From: Arthrobacter ruber
GTDB taxonomy: Bacteria; Actinomycetota; Actinomycetes; Actinomycetales; Micrococcaceae
Length of the DNA stretch: 64,000 nucleotides
Reading direction: 5' to 3'
NCBI RefSeq assembly: GCF_002954225.1
Contig: NZ_PPTH01000015.1
Location: 186,001 to 250,000, forward strand
The notes under the pieces are model-generated. The model saw only the letters and a program-made list of their open reading frames with translations, made no database searches and was not told the origin of the DNA. Shown in pieces: positions 24,831-34,046 of the stretch (positions are counted from its first letter, which is position 1; every line of letters begins with the position of its first letter). Both the position numbers and the translations under genes were made by a program.

Positions 24831-27800
24831 ATGAGCCTTAACGGATTGCGCGCGGCGCTGGCCGAGGACGCGTCCTACGCACGCGTGAGGACCAATGCGT
24901 CGCGGTCGGTGGAGCAGCGCAGCGGGGACCTGGAGATCGGCGCGCCCGCCGGCCTGCGTGCACCGCTGATCGCCGAGATGGTGGACGGTCTCGCGGAATC
25001 CGGGCTCGCATCCGACAGCGCCGGTGCGGTGCCCGTGGTGCTGGCCATCACGGCCACCGGACGCGAGGCGGAGGATCTCGCCTCGGCCCTGCGCAGCTAC
25101 CTGCCCGAGAGCGCCATCGAGGAGTTCCCCAGTTGGGAGACGCTGCCCCACGAGCGACTGTCGCCGCGCTCCGACACCGTAGGCCGCCGCCTCTCGGTCC
25201 TCCGCCGGCTCGCCCACCCGGAGGGGAACCCGGTCAAGGTCATCACGGCGCCCGTCCGCGCCGTCGTGCAGCCCCTGGTCGCCGGACTCGGCGATCTCGA
25301 GCCGGTGGCCCTGAAGGTCGGCGACGAGGTGGCGTTCTCCGACGTCGTGAAGGCGCTCGCCGACGCCGCGTACGCCCGTGTGGACATGGTGACGCACCGC
25401 GGCGAGTTCGCGGTGCGAGGCGGCATCATCGACGTCTTCCCGCCCACCGAGGACCACCCGATCCGCGTGGACTTCTTCGGTGACGAGGTGGACCAGATGC
25501 GCTGGTTCGCCGTTGCCGACCAGCGCTCGCTCACCACCGGGGAGCCGCCCGCGGCCCTCTACGCTCCGCCGTGCCGCGAGATCCTCATTACGCCATCGGT
25601 CATGTCCCGGGCGGCGAGGCTGCAGTCCGAGCTGCCGGCCGCGGCGTCCATGCTGGAGAAGATCGCCGGCGGGATCACCGTCGAGGGCATGGAATCCCTC
25701 GCTCCCGTGCTCGTGGACGCCATGGTGCCGTTCGCCGGTGAGCTGCCGCCCGGGTCGATCGCCGTCGTGATCGAACCCGAGAAGGTCCGCGCCCGCGCCC
25801 ACGACCTCGCCGCCACGAACGAGGAGTTCCTCGCGGCCGCCTGGTCGACGGCGTCCGAGGGCGGCGCGGCGCCGCTGGACCTCGGCGGGAGCCTGGGCAC
25901 GGACCTCCAGGAGGCGAGCTTCCGCTCGCTCGCCGACACCCGCTCCACGGCCCTGGCCAACTCCGTGGCCTGGTGGGGCATCACCAGCTTCGGTGCCGAC
26001 GAGGAGCTGACCGACGTGGACAGCTTCACCCTCCACGCGCGGGAACCGCGCGGCTACCAGGGCGACGTCGCCGAGATGATGGACTTCATCGGCGGACGCG
26101 TGCGTGACCAGTGGCGCGTGGTCGTCGCCACCGAGGGTCCCGGCCCGGCCCAGCGCCTCGCCGAGCTCTTCCACGACAACGACATCCCCGCCAGCCGCGT
26201 CGACTCGCTCGAGGGCGCGCCGCAGGCCGGCATCATCGAGATCACGACCGCGTGCGCCGGCCGCGGGTTCGTGCTCGACGGTCTGAAGATCGGGCTGCTC
26301 ACCGAGGCCGACCTGCTGGGCCGCACGAGTGCCGCGGGCACCCGCGACATGCGCAAGATGCCCTCCCGCCGCCGCAACGCCGTCGACCCCCTGCAGCTGA
26401 AGGAGGGCGACTTCGTGGTGCACGAGCAGCACGGTGTGGCGAAGTTCGTCGAGCTGATGCAGCGCTCCACCGGCGCCAAGCCCACCCGCACCACGCGTGA
26501 GTACCTGGTGCTGGAGTACGCGCCGTCCAAGCGCGGCGCCCCCGGCGACCGCCTGTTCGTGCCCACCGACCAGCTCGACCAGGTGACCCGCTACGTGGGC
26601 GGTGACGCACCGGCGCTCAGCAAGATGGGCGGCTCGGACTGGAGCAAGACCAAGAACCAGGCCCGCAAGGCGGTCAAGGAGATCGCCGGCGAGCTGATCC
26701 GCCTCTACTCCGCGCGCATGGCCTCCCGCGGCCACGCCTTCGGACCGGACACGCCCTGGCAGCGCGAGCTCGAGGAGGCGTTCCCGTACGTCGAGACGCC
26801 CGACCAGCTGACCACCATCAACGAGGTCAAGGCCGACATGGAGCGCGAGGTGCCCATGGACCGCCTCGTCTCGGGCGACGTCGGGTACGGCAAGACGGAG
26901 ATCGCGGTCCGGGCCGCCTTCAAGGCCGTGCAGGACGGCAAGCAGGTGGCCGTCCTCGTGCCGACCACGCTGCTGGTGCAGCAGCACTTCGAGACGTTCT
27001 CCGAGCGCTTCTCGGGCTTCCCGGTCAGGGTCCGGGCGCTGTCGCGGTTCCAGACCGCGAAGGAGTCCCGGGAGACGGCCGAGGGGCTCACCTCCGGCGC
27101 CGTCGACGTGGTGATCGGCACGCACCGCCTGCTGTCGAAGGAGATCGCGTTCAAGGACCTCGGGCTCGTGATCGTCGACGAGGAGCAGCGTTTCGGCGTG
27201 GAGCACAAGGAGGCGCTGAAGAAGATGCGCACCAATGTGGACGTCCTCGCGATGAGCGCCACGCCCATCCCGCGCACCCTGGAGATGTCGCTGACCGGAA
27301 TCCGTGAGACCTCCACGCTGGCCACGCCGCCGGAGGAGCGCCACCCCGTGCTCACGTACGTGGGCCCGTACACGGACAAGCAGGCGTCCGCCGCGATCCG
27401 CCGCGAGCTGATGCGCGAGGGCCAGGTGTTCTTCGTGCACAACCGGGTCTCGTCCATCGACCGGACCGCCGCGCACCTCAAGGAGCTGGTGCCCGAGGCG
27501 CGCGTCGCCGTCGCGCACGGCCAGATGACGGAGTCGCGCCTGGAGCAGATCATCGTGGACTTCTGGGAGAAGCGGTTCGACGTCCTGGTCTGCACCACGA
27601 TCATCGAGACCGGTCTGGACATCTCCAACGCGAACACGCTGATCGTGGACCGCGCCGACTCCTACGGCCTGTCGCAGCTGCACCAGCTGCGCGGCCGCGT
27701 GGGTCGCGGGCGGGAGCGGGCGTACTCCTACTTCCTGTACCCGTCGGAGAAGCCGCTGGGCGAGGTGGCCCTCGAGAGACTGAAGGCCGTGGCGTCCCAC

Positions 27801-28430
27801 AACGAACTGGGCGCCGGCATGCAGCTGGCCATGAAGGACCTCGAGATCCGCGGGGCGGGCAACCTGCTCGGCGGCGAGCAGTCCGGCCACATCCAGGGCG
27901 TCGGGTTCGACCTCTACATCCGCCTCGTCGGCGAGGCCGTCGCCACCTTCCGCGGCGAGGCCGAGGAGAAGGCGGCGGAGATGAAGATCGAGCTGCCGGT
28001 CAACGCCCACCTGCCGCACGACTACGTGCCGGGGGAGCGGCTGCGCCTCGAGGCGTACCGTAAGCTGGCCGCCGCCGTCACCGACGAGGCGATCGACGCC
28101 GTCGTCGCCGAGCTCGAGGACCGCTACGGTGAGCCGCCGGCCGCGGTGGAGAACCTCATCGCCGTCGCGCGCTTCCGGGTGAGCGCCCGGGCGCTGGGCC
28201 TGACCGACGTGGCGCTGCAGGGCAACTTCATCAAGTTCGCCCCGGCCGAGCTGCCGGAGTCCAGGCAGATGCGGCTCACGCGCATGTACCCGGGGGCCGC
28301 GGTGAAGCCGGCGCTCAACGCGGTGCTCGTGCCCAAGCCGAAGACCGCGCGGATCGGCGGGCGGGACCTCGTGGACGCCGAGATCCTGGGCTGGGCGAAG
28401 GACGTGCTGGAGGCGGTCTTCACGCCGTAG
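24831..28430 (+). CDS. mfd: Transcription-repair coupling factor Mfd
   Basis: A 1199-residue protein with full Mfd layout: UvrB-homology region (about 1-330), linker, RNA polymerase interaction domain (about 520-590; DFVVHEQHGVAKFVELMQ), RecG-like helicase (Walker A VSGDVGYGKTEIA about 680; DEEQRFGV box; GRVGRGRERAY) and C-terminal TRCF domain. It removes RNA polymerase stalled at lesions and recruits UvrA. The ATG at 24831 is preceded by GAGGAG at 12 bases; longer in-frame starts cross the divergent promoter region and are rejected. Length is normal for actinobacteria. Confidence 0.97.
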   Translation: MSLNGLRAALAEDASYARVRTNASRSVEQRSGDLEIGAPAGLRAPLIAEMVDGLAESGLASDSAGAVPVVLAITATGREAEDLASALRSYLPESAIEEFPSWETLPHERLSPRSDTVGRRLSVLRRLAHPEGNPVKVITAPVRAVVQPLVAGLGDLEPVALKVGDEVAFSDVVKALADAAYARVDMVTHRGEFAVRGGIIDVFPPTEDHPIRVDFFGDEVDQMRWFAVADQRSLTTGEPPAALYAPPCREILITPSVMSRAARLQSELPAAASMLEKIAGGITVEGMESLAPVLVDAMVPFAGELPPGSIAVVIEPEKVRARAHDLAATNEEFLAAAWSTASEGGAAPLDLGGSLGTDLQEASFRSLADTRSTALANSVAWWGITSFGADEELTDVDSFTLHAREPRGYQGDVAEMMDFIGGRVRDQWRVVVATEGPGPAQRLAELFHDNDIPASRVDSLEGAPQAGIIEITTACAGRGFVLDGLKIGLLTEADLLGRTSAAGTRDMRKMPSRRRNAVDPLQLKEGDFVVHEQHGVAKFVELMQRSTGAKPTRTTREYLVLEYAPSKRGAPGDRLFVPTDQLDQVTRYVGGDAPALSKMGGSDWSKTKNQARKAVKEIAGELIRLYSARMASRGHAFGPDTPWQRELEEAFPYVETPDQLTTINEVKADMEREVPMDRLVSGDVGYGKTEIAVRAAFKAVQDGKQVAVLVPTTLLVQQHFETFSERFSGFPVRVRALSRFQTAKESRETAEGLTSGAVDVVIGTHRLLSKEIAFKDLGLVIVDEEQRFGVEHKEALKKMRTNVDVLAMSATPIPRTLEMSLTGIRETSTLATPPEERHPVLTYVGPYTDKQASAAIRRELMREGQVFFVHNRVSSIDRTAAHLKELVPEARVAVAHGQMTESRLEQIIVDFWEKRFDVLVCTTIIETGLDISNANTLIVDRADSYGLSQLHQLRGRVGRGRERAYSYFLYPSEKPLGEVALERLKAVASHNELGAGMQLAMKDLEIRGAGNLLGGEQSGHIQGVGFDLYIRLVGEAVATFRGEAEEKAAEMKIELPVNAHLPHDYVPGERLRLEAYRKLAAAVTDEAIDAVVAELEDRYGEPPAAVENLIAVARFRVSARALGLTDVALQGNFIKFAPAELPESRQMRLTRMYPGAAVKPALNAVLVPKPKTARIGGRDLVDAEILGWAKDVLEAVFTP

Positions 28431-28496
28431 CGCCTGCACGGGTGCACCGGCCGGCTCCTGGCGGTGTCGGCGCGGAGCACCCGTGGGCGAAAACAG

Positions 28497-28526
28497 AAGA
28501 GGCCGTCCCCGCGGGGACGGCCTCTT
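28497..28526. terminator. Bidirectional terminator between mfd and small membrane gene
   Basis: A perfect 14-base stem (28497-28510 with 28513-28526) around GC, with an A-rich flank on the left (GAAAACAG) and CTCTT on the right arm. It separates convergent genes. Confidence 0.85.
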
Positions 28527-28548
28527 CCGGATGTCCGGACGGGTACGG

Positions 28549-28836
28549 TCAGGAACTGACGCCCGCTGACGTCTCCTTCTCCTGCGTCTGCTTGCCCTCG
28601 GCCAGGTTGTAGCCGGTGTCGGCGCGGCCGAGGATGCCCTGCGGGACGAAGAACGCGATGAAGGCGAGCACGATGATCGCGGCCATCGGCCAGATGTTGT
28701 CGGCCGTGAACCAGGTCATCAGGTACATCCCGAGCAGGAACAGGCCGAACATGATCGCGAACACCAGGATGTTCCCGACGAGGTGGCCCTTGCCGGCGTG
28801 GGCGGGCGGGCCTCCGGCGTTGACTTCGTGTGACAT
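28549..28836 (-). CDS. Conserved actinobacterial two-TM membrane protein
   Basis: A 95-residue protein with two transmembrane segments (about 22-43 and 48-68; MFGLFLLGMYLMTWF, MAAIIVLAFIAFFVP) and a polar C-terminal tail. It resembles small membrane proteins seen across Micrococcaceae (possibly DUF6704). AAGGAGAC precedes the ATG at proper distance. Function unknown. It lies 35 bases upstream of deoC on the same strand, but the strong hairpin sits after this gene rather than between the two, so deoC and this gene run leftward together. Confidence 0.75.
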   Translation of the reverse strand: MSHEVNAGGPPAHAGKGHLVGNILVFAIMFGLFLLGMYLMTWFTADNIWPMAAIIVLAFIAFFVPQGILGRADTGYNLAEGKQTQEKETSAGVSS

Positions 28837-28871
28837 GTCGGTCTCCTTGCGTGCGGGTGTCTGCTGCGCCG

Positions 28872-29552
28872 TCAGTAGCCTGCGGCGCCCTGTTCACCCT
28901 TAACGATAGCGACTCCCGAGCTCGCCCCGATACGCGTTGCTCCGGCGTCGATCATCGCGCGGGCATCCTCGAGCGAACGGACGCCGCCGGAGGCCTTCAC
29001 GCCGAGGTCCGGGCCGACCGTCTTCCGCATGAGCGCAACGTCCTGGACCGTCGCGCCGCCACCGTTGAAGCCGGTGGAGGTCTTCACGAAGTCCGCCCCT
29101 GCCTCGACGGCGGCTTGGCACGCAAGCACTTTCTGCTCGTCCGTGAGCAGCGCGGTCTCGATGATGACCTTCAGGATGGCACCCTGCTCGTGCACGGCGT
29201 CGGCCACGGCGAGGATGTCCGCGACGAGCGCGTCCTTCTCCCCGGCACGGGCGGCGGCCACGTCGATGACCATGTCGATCTCGTCGGCACCGTCGGCCAC
29301 CGCGCCGCGGGCCTCGAAGACCTTCGACTCGGTGGTCGTGGCACCGAGGGGGAAGCCGATCACCGAGCACGTGAGGACACCGGTGTCCTTCACGGCCGTG
29401 CGGACGGTGCTGACCCAGAGCGGATTGACGCAGACGGACTTGAAGGAGTACTCGACCGCCTCGCTGCAGACGGTGAGGATCTGCTCACGGCTGGCGTCGG
29501 GCTTCAGGAGTGTGTGGTCGATGTAGGAGGCGAGGGAGACGTCGTTAGGCAT
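28872..29552 (-). CDS. deoC: Deoxyribose-phosphate aldolase
   Basis: A 226-residue class I aldolase. K157 in DFVKTSTGF is the Schiff-base lysine, K186 in [10 protein letters not shown] and D93/D97 in DEIDMVID are the expected acid-base residues. It splits 2-deoxyribose 5-phosphate into glyceraldehyde 3-phosphate and acetaldehyde. It follows the phosphosugar mutase and purine nucleoside phosphorylase genes on the same strand, making a nucleoside salvage set: phosphorolysis, 1- to 5-phosphate transfer, cleavage. The ATG may be read through GGATGGGAGC just upstream. Confidence 0.95.
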   Translation of the reverse strand: MPNDVSLASYIDHTLLKPDASREQILTVCSEAVEYSFKSVCVNPLWVSTVRTAVKDTGVLTCSVIGFPLGATTTESKVFEARGAVADGADEIDMVIDVAAARAGEKDALVADILAVADAVHEQGAILKVIIETALLTDEQKVLACQAAVEAGADFVKTSTGFNGGGATVQDVALMRKTVGPDLGVKASGGVRSLEDARAMIDAGATRIGASSGVAIVKGEQGAAGY

Positions 29553-29629
29553 GCTCCCATCCTTCCATGTCGCCCGGGGCCGGGGCGCCCTGACTCCCTG
29601 TCAGGCACGCCGCGGCATCGGGGACGGGG

Positions 29630-31369
29630 TCAGAGGCCGAGCGCCTCCGCGACGTCGCGCTTCACGGCGTCGAGCCGTGCCCGCGCCGACTCCTTGGCGC
29701 CGTCGAGCTCGGCGGCGGATCCGACGGGCTCCACCACCTCGAGGTAGCACTTGAGCTTCGGCTCGGTGCCGCTCGGGCGGATGATCACCCGCGTCTCGTT
29801 CTGCGTCAGGTACAGGAGCCCGTCCGTGGGCGGCAGGAGCGCCGAACCCTCGGCGAGGTCCTCGGCGACGCCCACGGGGGAGTCGGCGAACGACGACGGC
29901 GGGTTCTCCCGCAGCCTGTTCATCATGGCACCGAGCAGTCCGAGGCTGCCGACGCGCACCGAGAGCTGGTCGGCGGCGTGCAGGCCGTGGACCAGGAAGG
30001 CGTCGTCGAGCAGGTCGAAGAGCGTGCGTCCCGAGGCCTTGGTGGCGGCTGCGAGCTCGGCCAGCAGCAGGCCGGCGGAGATGCCGTCCTTGTCCCGCAC
30101 GAGTCCCGGGGCCACGCAGTACCCGAGGGCCTCCTCGTAGCCGAAGGCGAGGTCGTGGACGCGGGCGATCCACTTGAACCCGGTCAGCGTCTGGACGTGG
30201 TCGATCCCGGCGCCGGCCGCGATCCGCCCCAGGAGGCGGGAGGACACGATCGAGTTCGCGAAGACGCCGCTACGGGCCGCCTCGGGGCCCGCGTCCCGCG
30301 TCGCCGAGGTGCGGCGGGACACCAGGTGCAGTCCGAGGAGCGTGCCCGTCTCGTCGCCGCGCAGCATGCGCCAGGTGCCCGTGGAGGGTTCGCGGGCCGC
30401 AAGTGCCACGCGGTCGGCGTCGGGGTCGTTGGCGATCACGAGGTCCGCGCCGACCTCCTCGGCGGTCTCCAGCGCGAGGTCCAGCGCACCGGGCTCCTCC
30501 GGGTTGGGGAAGGCGACGGTGGGGAAGTCGGGATCGGGCTCGGCCTGCCGTTCGACGACGACGACGTCGTCGAACCCTGCCGCCGCGAGGACGGCCTGCG
30601 CCGTGTGCCCGCCCACGCCGTGCAGGGGGGTGAGGACGATCCTGAGGTCGCGGTCCCGGAAGGACGGATCGGCGAGGGTGGCGACGGAGGCCACGTAGTC
30701 GGTCTCGATGGACTCCGGCAGGACCGTCCAGCCGCCGGCCGCGAGGTCGATGTCGCCGATGGCGGCGATGTGCGCGGCGATGCCGGCGTCGTGGGGTGCC
30801 ACGATCTGGACGCCGCGTGCGTCCTCCTCGACGGCCCGCCCGCCGAGATACACCTTGTAGCCGTTGTCCTGCGGCGGGTTGTGGCTCGCGGTGACCATGA
30901 CGCCGACCTCGCAGTCGAGGGCGCGGATGGCGTAGGCGAGGACCGGCGTCGGGAGCTCGCGCGGCATCAGGAACGTCTCGATGCCGGCGGCCGTGAAGAT
31001 CGCGGCGGTCTCCTCGGCGAAGATCCGCGAGTTGTGCCGTGCGTCGAAACCGACCACCGCACGCGGCGCGTAGGCGCCGGCCGCGAGGTCGAGCGCGTGG
31101 GCGGCGACGCCCGCTGCGGCACGGCGGACGACCACGCGGTTCATGCGGTTGGGGCCGGCCCCGAGGGCCGCGCGCAGCCCGGCCGTGCCGAACGCGAGCG
31201 GTCCCGCGAAACGGTCGCGCAGTTCCTGCTCGGACACCGCCGCCGTCGCGTCACCGGACCGCACGTGCCCGATCAGGGTGCGGAGCTCCTCCGCCGTCTG
31301 CGGGTCAGGATCCGCCGATGCCCAGGCATCGGCGGTGGCGAGCAGGGTGTCCAGTTCCGAGGTGGTCAT
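29630..31369 (-). CDS. Phospho-sugar mutase (phosphomannomutase/PGM family)
   Basis: A 579-residue alpha-D-phosphohexomutase superfamily enzyme. It has the phosphoserine loop TASHNP at residues 160-165 (S162), the metal loop NDPDADR and the C-terminal phosphate-binding loop IRPSGTEPK. Between punA and deoC it probably acts as a phosphopentomutase-like enzyme that links ribose 1-phosphate to ribose 5-phosphate, though hexose 1,6 exchange is equally allowed by sequence. Mycobacteria have a comparable pmmB-deoD(punA) pair. AAGGGAC precedes the ATG by six bases. Confidence 0.92.
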   Translation of the reverse strand: MTTSELDTLLATADAWASADPDPQTAEELRTLIGHVRSGDATAAVSEQELRDRFAGPLAFGTAGLRAALGAGPNRMNRVVVRRAAAGVAAHALDLAAGAYAPRAVVGFDARHNSRIFAEETAAIFTAAGIETFLMPRELPTPVLAYAIRALDCEVGVMVTASHNPPQDNGYKVYLGGRAVEEDARGVQIVAPHDAGIAAHIAAIGDIDLAAGGWTVLPESIETDYVASVATLADPSFRDRDLRIVLTPLHGVGGHTAQAVLAAAGFDDVVVVERQAEPDPDFPTVAFPNPEEPGALDLALETAEEVGADLVIANDPDADRVALAAREPSTGTWRMLRGDETGTLLGLHLVSRRTSATRDAGPEAARSGVFANSIVSSRLLGRIAAGAGIDHVQTLTGFKWIARVHDLAFGYEEALGYCVAPGLVRDKDGISAGLLLAELAAATKASGRTLFDLLDDAFLVHGLHAADQLSVRVGSLGLLGAMMNRLRENPPSSFADSPVGVAEDLAEGSALLPPTDGLLYLTQNETRVIIRPSGTEPKLKCYLEVVEPVGSAAELDGAKESARARLDAVKRDVAEALGL

Positions 31370-31490
31370 GCGGGTCCCTTACGTGGGTCTGCGGGGTCTG
31401 TCCCACGGGCGGCGGCCGGACTGCGACGGCGCCGACGCGCGGCAGGTGCCGGGAGGTCGGGGGCGGGGTGAGCGGCGGGCGGGTGCCCGA

Positions 31491-32291
31491 TCAGATGGCG
31501 GCGACGATGTCGGCCAGCAGGCGCGAGATGCGCGGCCCTGCCGCCTGGCCGGCCTCGATGACCTCGGCGTGGCTGAGCGGTACCGGGCTGATCCCGGCGG
31601 CGAGGTTCGTGACGAGCGAGATGCCGAAGACCTCCATCCCGGCGTGGCGGGCGGCGATGGACTCGAGCGCGGTGGACATCCCCACGAGGTCGGCGCCGAT
31701 CCGCTTGGCGTACTGCACCTCCGCGGGGGTCTCGTAGTGCGGGCCGGTGAACTGCGCGTAGACGCCCTCCTCGAGGGTCGGGTCCACCGTGCGGGCGAGG
31801 TCACGGAGGCGCGAGGAGTAGAGGTCCGTCAGGTCCACGAACGTCGCGCCCTCGAGCGGGGAGGACGCCGTGAGGTTGATGTGGTCGCTGATGAGCACCG
31901 GAGTGCCGGGCTGCCAGTGCTCCTTGAGGCCACCGCAGCCGTTGGTGAGGATCATCGTCGTCGCGCCGGCGGCTGCCGCAGTACGCACGCCGTGGACCAC
32001 GGCCCGGACACCCTTGCCCTCGTAGAAGTGCGTGCGCGCGCCGAGCACGAGGGCACGCTTGCCGTTGGGCGTGAGCACGGAGCGGATGGTCCCGGTATGG
32101 CCGACGACGGCGGGGGCCGAGAACCCGGGGAGGTCCGCGGCGTCGAGGGTGTGCGTGGTCTCGCCGATCAGGTCGGCCGCCTCACCCCAGCCGGAGCCGA
32201 GGACGAGGGCGGTGTCGTGCCGGTCGATGCCGGTCGCGCGGGCGATGGAGCCGGCAGCGTCGCGGGCCAGGTCAAAGGGATCTGAAGTCAC
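31491..32291 (-). CDS. punA: Trimeric purine-nucleoside phosphorylase
   Basis: A 266-residue enzyme of the trimeric PNP class. Motifs: [14 protein letters not shown] (phosphate loop), [21 protein letters not shown] with the purine-binding Glu, and [10 protein letters not shown] with the purine-binding Asn. It splits purine (deoxy)nucleosides to base and (deoxy)ribose 1-phosphate. The GTG at 32291 is leaderless (TAAGTT 6 bases upstream). First gene of punA-mutase-deoC leftward, divergent from lpdA. Confidence 0.94.
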   Translation of the reverse strand: MTSDPFDLARDAAGSIARATGIDRHDTALVLGSGWGEAADLIGETTHTLDAADLPGFSAPAVVGHTGTIRSVLTPNGKRALVLGARTHFYEGKGVRAVVHGVRTAAAAGATTMILTNGCGGLKEHWQPGTPVLISDHINLTASSPLEGATFVDLTDLYSSRLRDLARTVDPTLEEGVYAQFTGPHYETPAEVQYAKRIGADLVGMSTALESIAARHAGMEVFGISLVTNLAAGISPVPLSHAEVIEAGQAAGPRISRLLADIVAAI

Positions 32292-32297
32292 CGCTCC

Positions 32298-32303
32298 AAC
32301 TTA
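32298..32303 (-). promoter_or_regulatory. -10 box TAAGTT of punA (leaderless)
   Basis: Minus-strand TAAGTT ends 6 bases before the GTG start; no ribosome site. Confidence 0.5.
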
Positions 32304-32469
32304 CCCTCTGCGCAAACGGCCGGACCACCGGGCCGGCGGCTCGCTACGGGGCCCTGATGGCCGCGCGACCGGCAGTCGCCCGCCGTCGCGGACCTCCCGG
32401 TACCCGGCCCCGTGGCCCCGGCCGCACGTCCCGGCACGTCGCCGTGCGGGGCGTGTCGGTGGCATGGGC

Positions 32470-32475
32470 GATAAT
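32470..32475 (+). promoter_or_regulatory. -10 box GATAAT of lpdA (leaderless)
   Basis: GATAAT is five of six to the TATAAT consensus and ends 6 bases before the GTG at 32482. This supports that GTG over the ATG at 32464, which lies upstream of the box. Confidence 0.6.
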
Positions 32476-32481
32476 CGGACG

Positions 32482-33882
32482 GTGACGAACCAACTCGACT
32501 TCAGTTCACTGCGTCTGGCGATCCTGGGCGGCGGGCCCGGCGGGTACGAAGCGGCCATGGTCGCGGCCTCGCTCGGCGCGAAGGTCACCATCGTGGAGCG
32601 CAAGGGCCTCGGCGGCTCGGCGGTCCTCACAGACGTCGTGCCGTCCAAGACCCTCATCGCCACGGCGGACACCATGACGCGCTTCACGGACGCGAGCGGA
32701 CTCGGCGTGCACTTCTCCGCCGACAGCGCCGTCTATGCCGACCTCGACAAGGTCAACCAGCGGCTGCTGAAGCTCGCACTCGAGCAGTCCTCGGACATCC
32801 GCGCCACCCTGGAGCGCCTCGGGGTGCAGGTCCTCATCGGCACCGGGAAGCTGCTGGACGACCACCGGCTCGAGGTCGAGGCCGACGGCGGGACCACCGT
32901 CGTGGAGGCCGACGCCGTCCTGCTCGCCGTCGGATCGACGCCGCGCGAACTGCCCAGCGCCATGCCCGACGGCGAACGCATCTTCAACTGGACGCAGCTC
33001 TACAACCTCCGCGAGATCCCCGAGCACCTGATCGTCGTCGGCTCCGGCGTCACCGGCGCCGAGTTCGCGAGCGCCTACAACGGACTCGGCTCGAAGGTCA
33101 CGCTCATCTCCAGCCGCGACCGCGTGCTTCCCGGCGAGGACGCCGACGCCGCCGAGGTGCTCGAGAGCGTGTTCAAGAACCGCGGCATGACCGTGCTGTC
33201 CCGGTCGCGCGCCAACGCCGTGGACCGCACCGACACCGGCGTGATCGTGACCCTCGGTGACGGCAGCACGATCGAGGGCAGCCACTGCCTCGTCGCGGTC
33301 GGCGCCGTCCCCAACACCGCAGGGATCGGCCTCGAGGAAGCCGGCGTGGCCCTCAACGAGTCCGGCCACATCCAGGTGGACGGCGTCTCGCGCACCACGG
33401 CGCCCAACGTCTACGCCGCGGGGGACTGCACGGGCGTGTTCGCCCTCGCCTCGGTGGCCGCGATGCAGGGCCGCATCGCCATCGCGCACCTCATGGGCGA
33501 CTCCGTCAGCCCCATCAAGCTCAAGCAGGTGGCCTCCAACATCTTCACCTCCCCGGAGATCGCCACGGTGGGCGTGACGGAGGAGGACATCGCGTCGGGC
33601 CGGTACCAGGGCGACGTCGTGAAACTCTCCCTGCACACCAACGCCCGGGCGAAGATGATGAACGTCAAGGACGGCTTCGTGAAGGTGATCTCGCGCAAGG
33701 GCTCCGGCACGGTGATCGGCGGCGTCGTCGTCGGGCCCCGCGCCTCCGAGCTGATCTTCCCCCTCGCGCTCGCGGTGACCAAGAAGCTGCACGTCGACGA
33801 CGTCGCCAACACCTTCACCGTGTACCCGTCGCTGACCGGATCCATCTCCGAGGCGGCGCGGCGCCTGCACGTCCGGCTCTGA
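32482..33882 (+). CDS. lpdA: NAD(P)H-quinone dehydrogenase, LpdA type
   Basis: A 466-residue flavoprotein disulfide reductase family member with FAD motif LGGGPGGYEAA (about 15-25), NAD(P) motif VVGSGVTGAEFAS (about 180) and VYAAGDCTG. The redox cysteine pair of true lipoamide dehydrogenases is absent: the segment reads GLGGSAVLTDVVPSK. That places it with mycobacterial LpdA (Rv3303c), a quinone reductase linked to virulence in that organism, rather than with E3. It would reduce quinones with NAD(P)H. The GTG start is leaderless. Adjacent and divergent to punA, as the mycobacterial homologues are near each other. Confidence 0.92.
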   Translation: MTNQLDFSSLRLAILGGGPGGYEAAMVAASLGAKVTIVERKGLGGSAVLTDVVPSKTLIATADTMTRFTDASGLGVHFSADSAVYADLDKVNQRLLKLALEQSSDIRATLERLGVQVLIGTGKLLDDHRLEVEADGGTTVVEADAVLLAVGSTPRELPSAMPDGERIFNWTQLYNLREIPEHLIVVGSGVTGAEFASAYNGLGSKVTLISSRDRVLPGEDADAAEVLESVFKNRGMTVLSRSRANAVDRTDTGVIVTLGDGSTIEGSHCLVAVGAVPNTAGIGLEEAGVALNESGHIQVDGVSRTTAPNVYAAGDCTGVFALASVAAMQGRIAIAHLMGDSVSPIKLKQVASNIFTSPEIATVGVTEEDIASGRYQGDVVKLSLHTNARAKMMNVKDGFVKVISRKGSGTVIGGVVVGPRASELIFPLALAVTKKLHVDDVANTFTVYPSLTGSISEAARRLHVRL

Positions 33883-33920
33883 CGCTCTCCTGATCCGGGG
33901 CCGGTTCCCCGCGTCCAGCA

Positions 33921-33940
33921 TGTGGACACGTTTATCCACG
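33921..33940. promoter_or_regulatory. Inverted DnaA-box-like pair upstream of MHS gene
   Basis: TGTGGACAC (33921-33929) is followed after 2 bases by TTATCCACG (33932-33940). On opposite strands they read GTGTCCACA and TTATCCACG, each one base off a DnaA box. Together they form GTGGA-N8-TCCAC. They sit about 110 bases before the MFS gene, so they could equally be an operator. Confidence 0.4.
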
Positions 33941-34046
33941 GGTTGGACGGCGGTGATCGAATATCTGGATCAACTGACGCGCGGGCGCCGTGCCGTGAGG
34001 TCCTGTGCACCTCGCGGCGGCGCTCCGTTATGAGAAAGCCGCAGCC

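Noticed and set aside
24687-28439. 1250-codon open frame antisense to mfd
   Set aside because: High-GC third-position bias keeps the antisense frame open; it is His/Arg/Gly-rich with no domain, and mfd on the other strand is certain.
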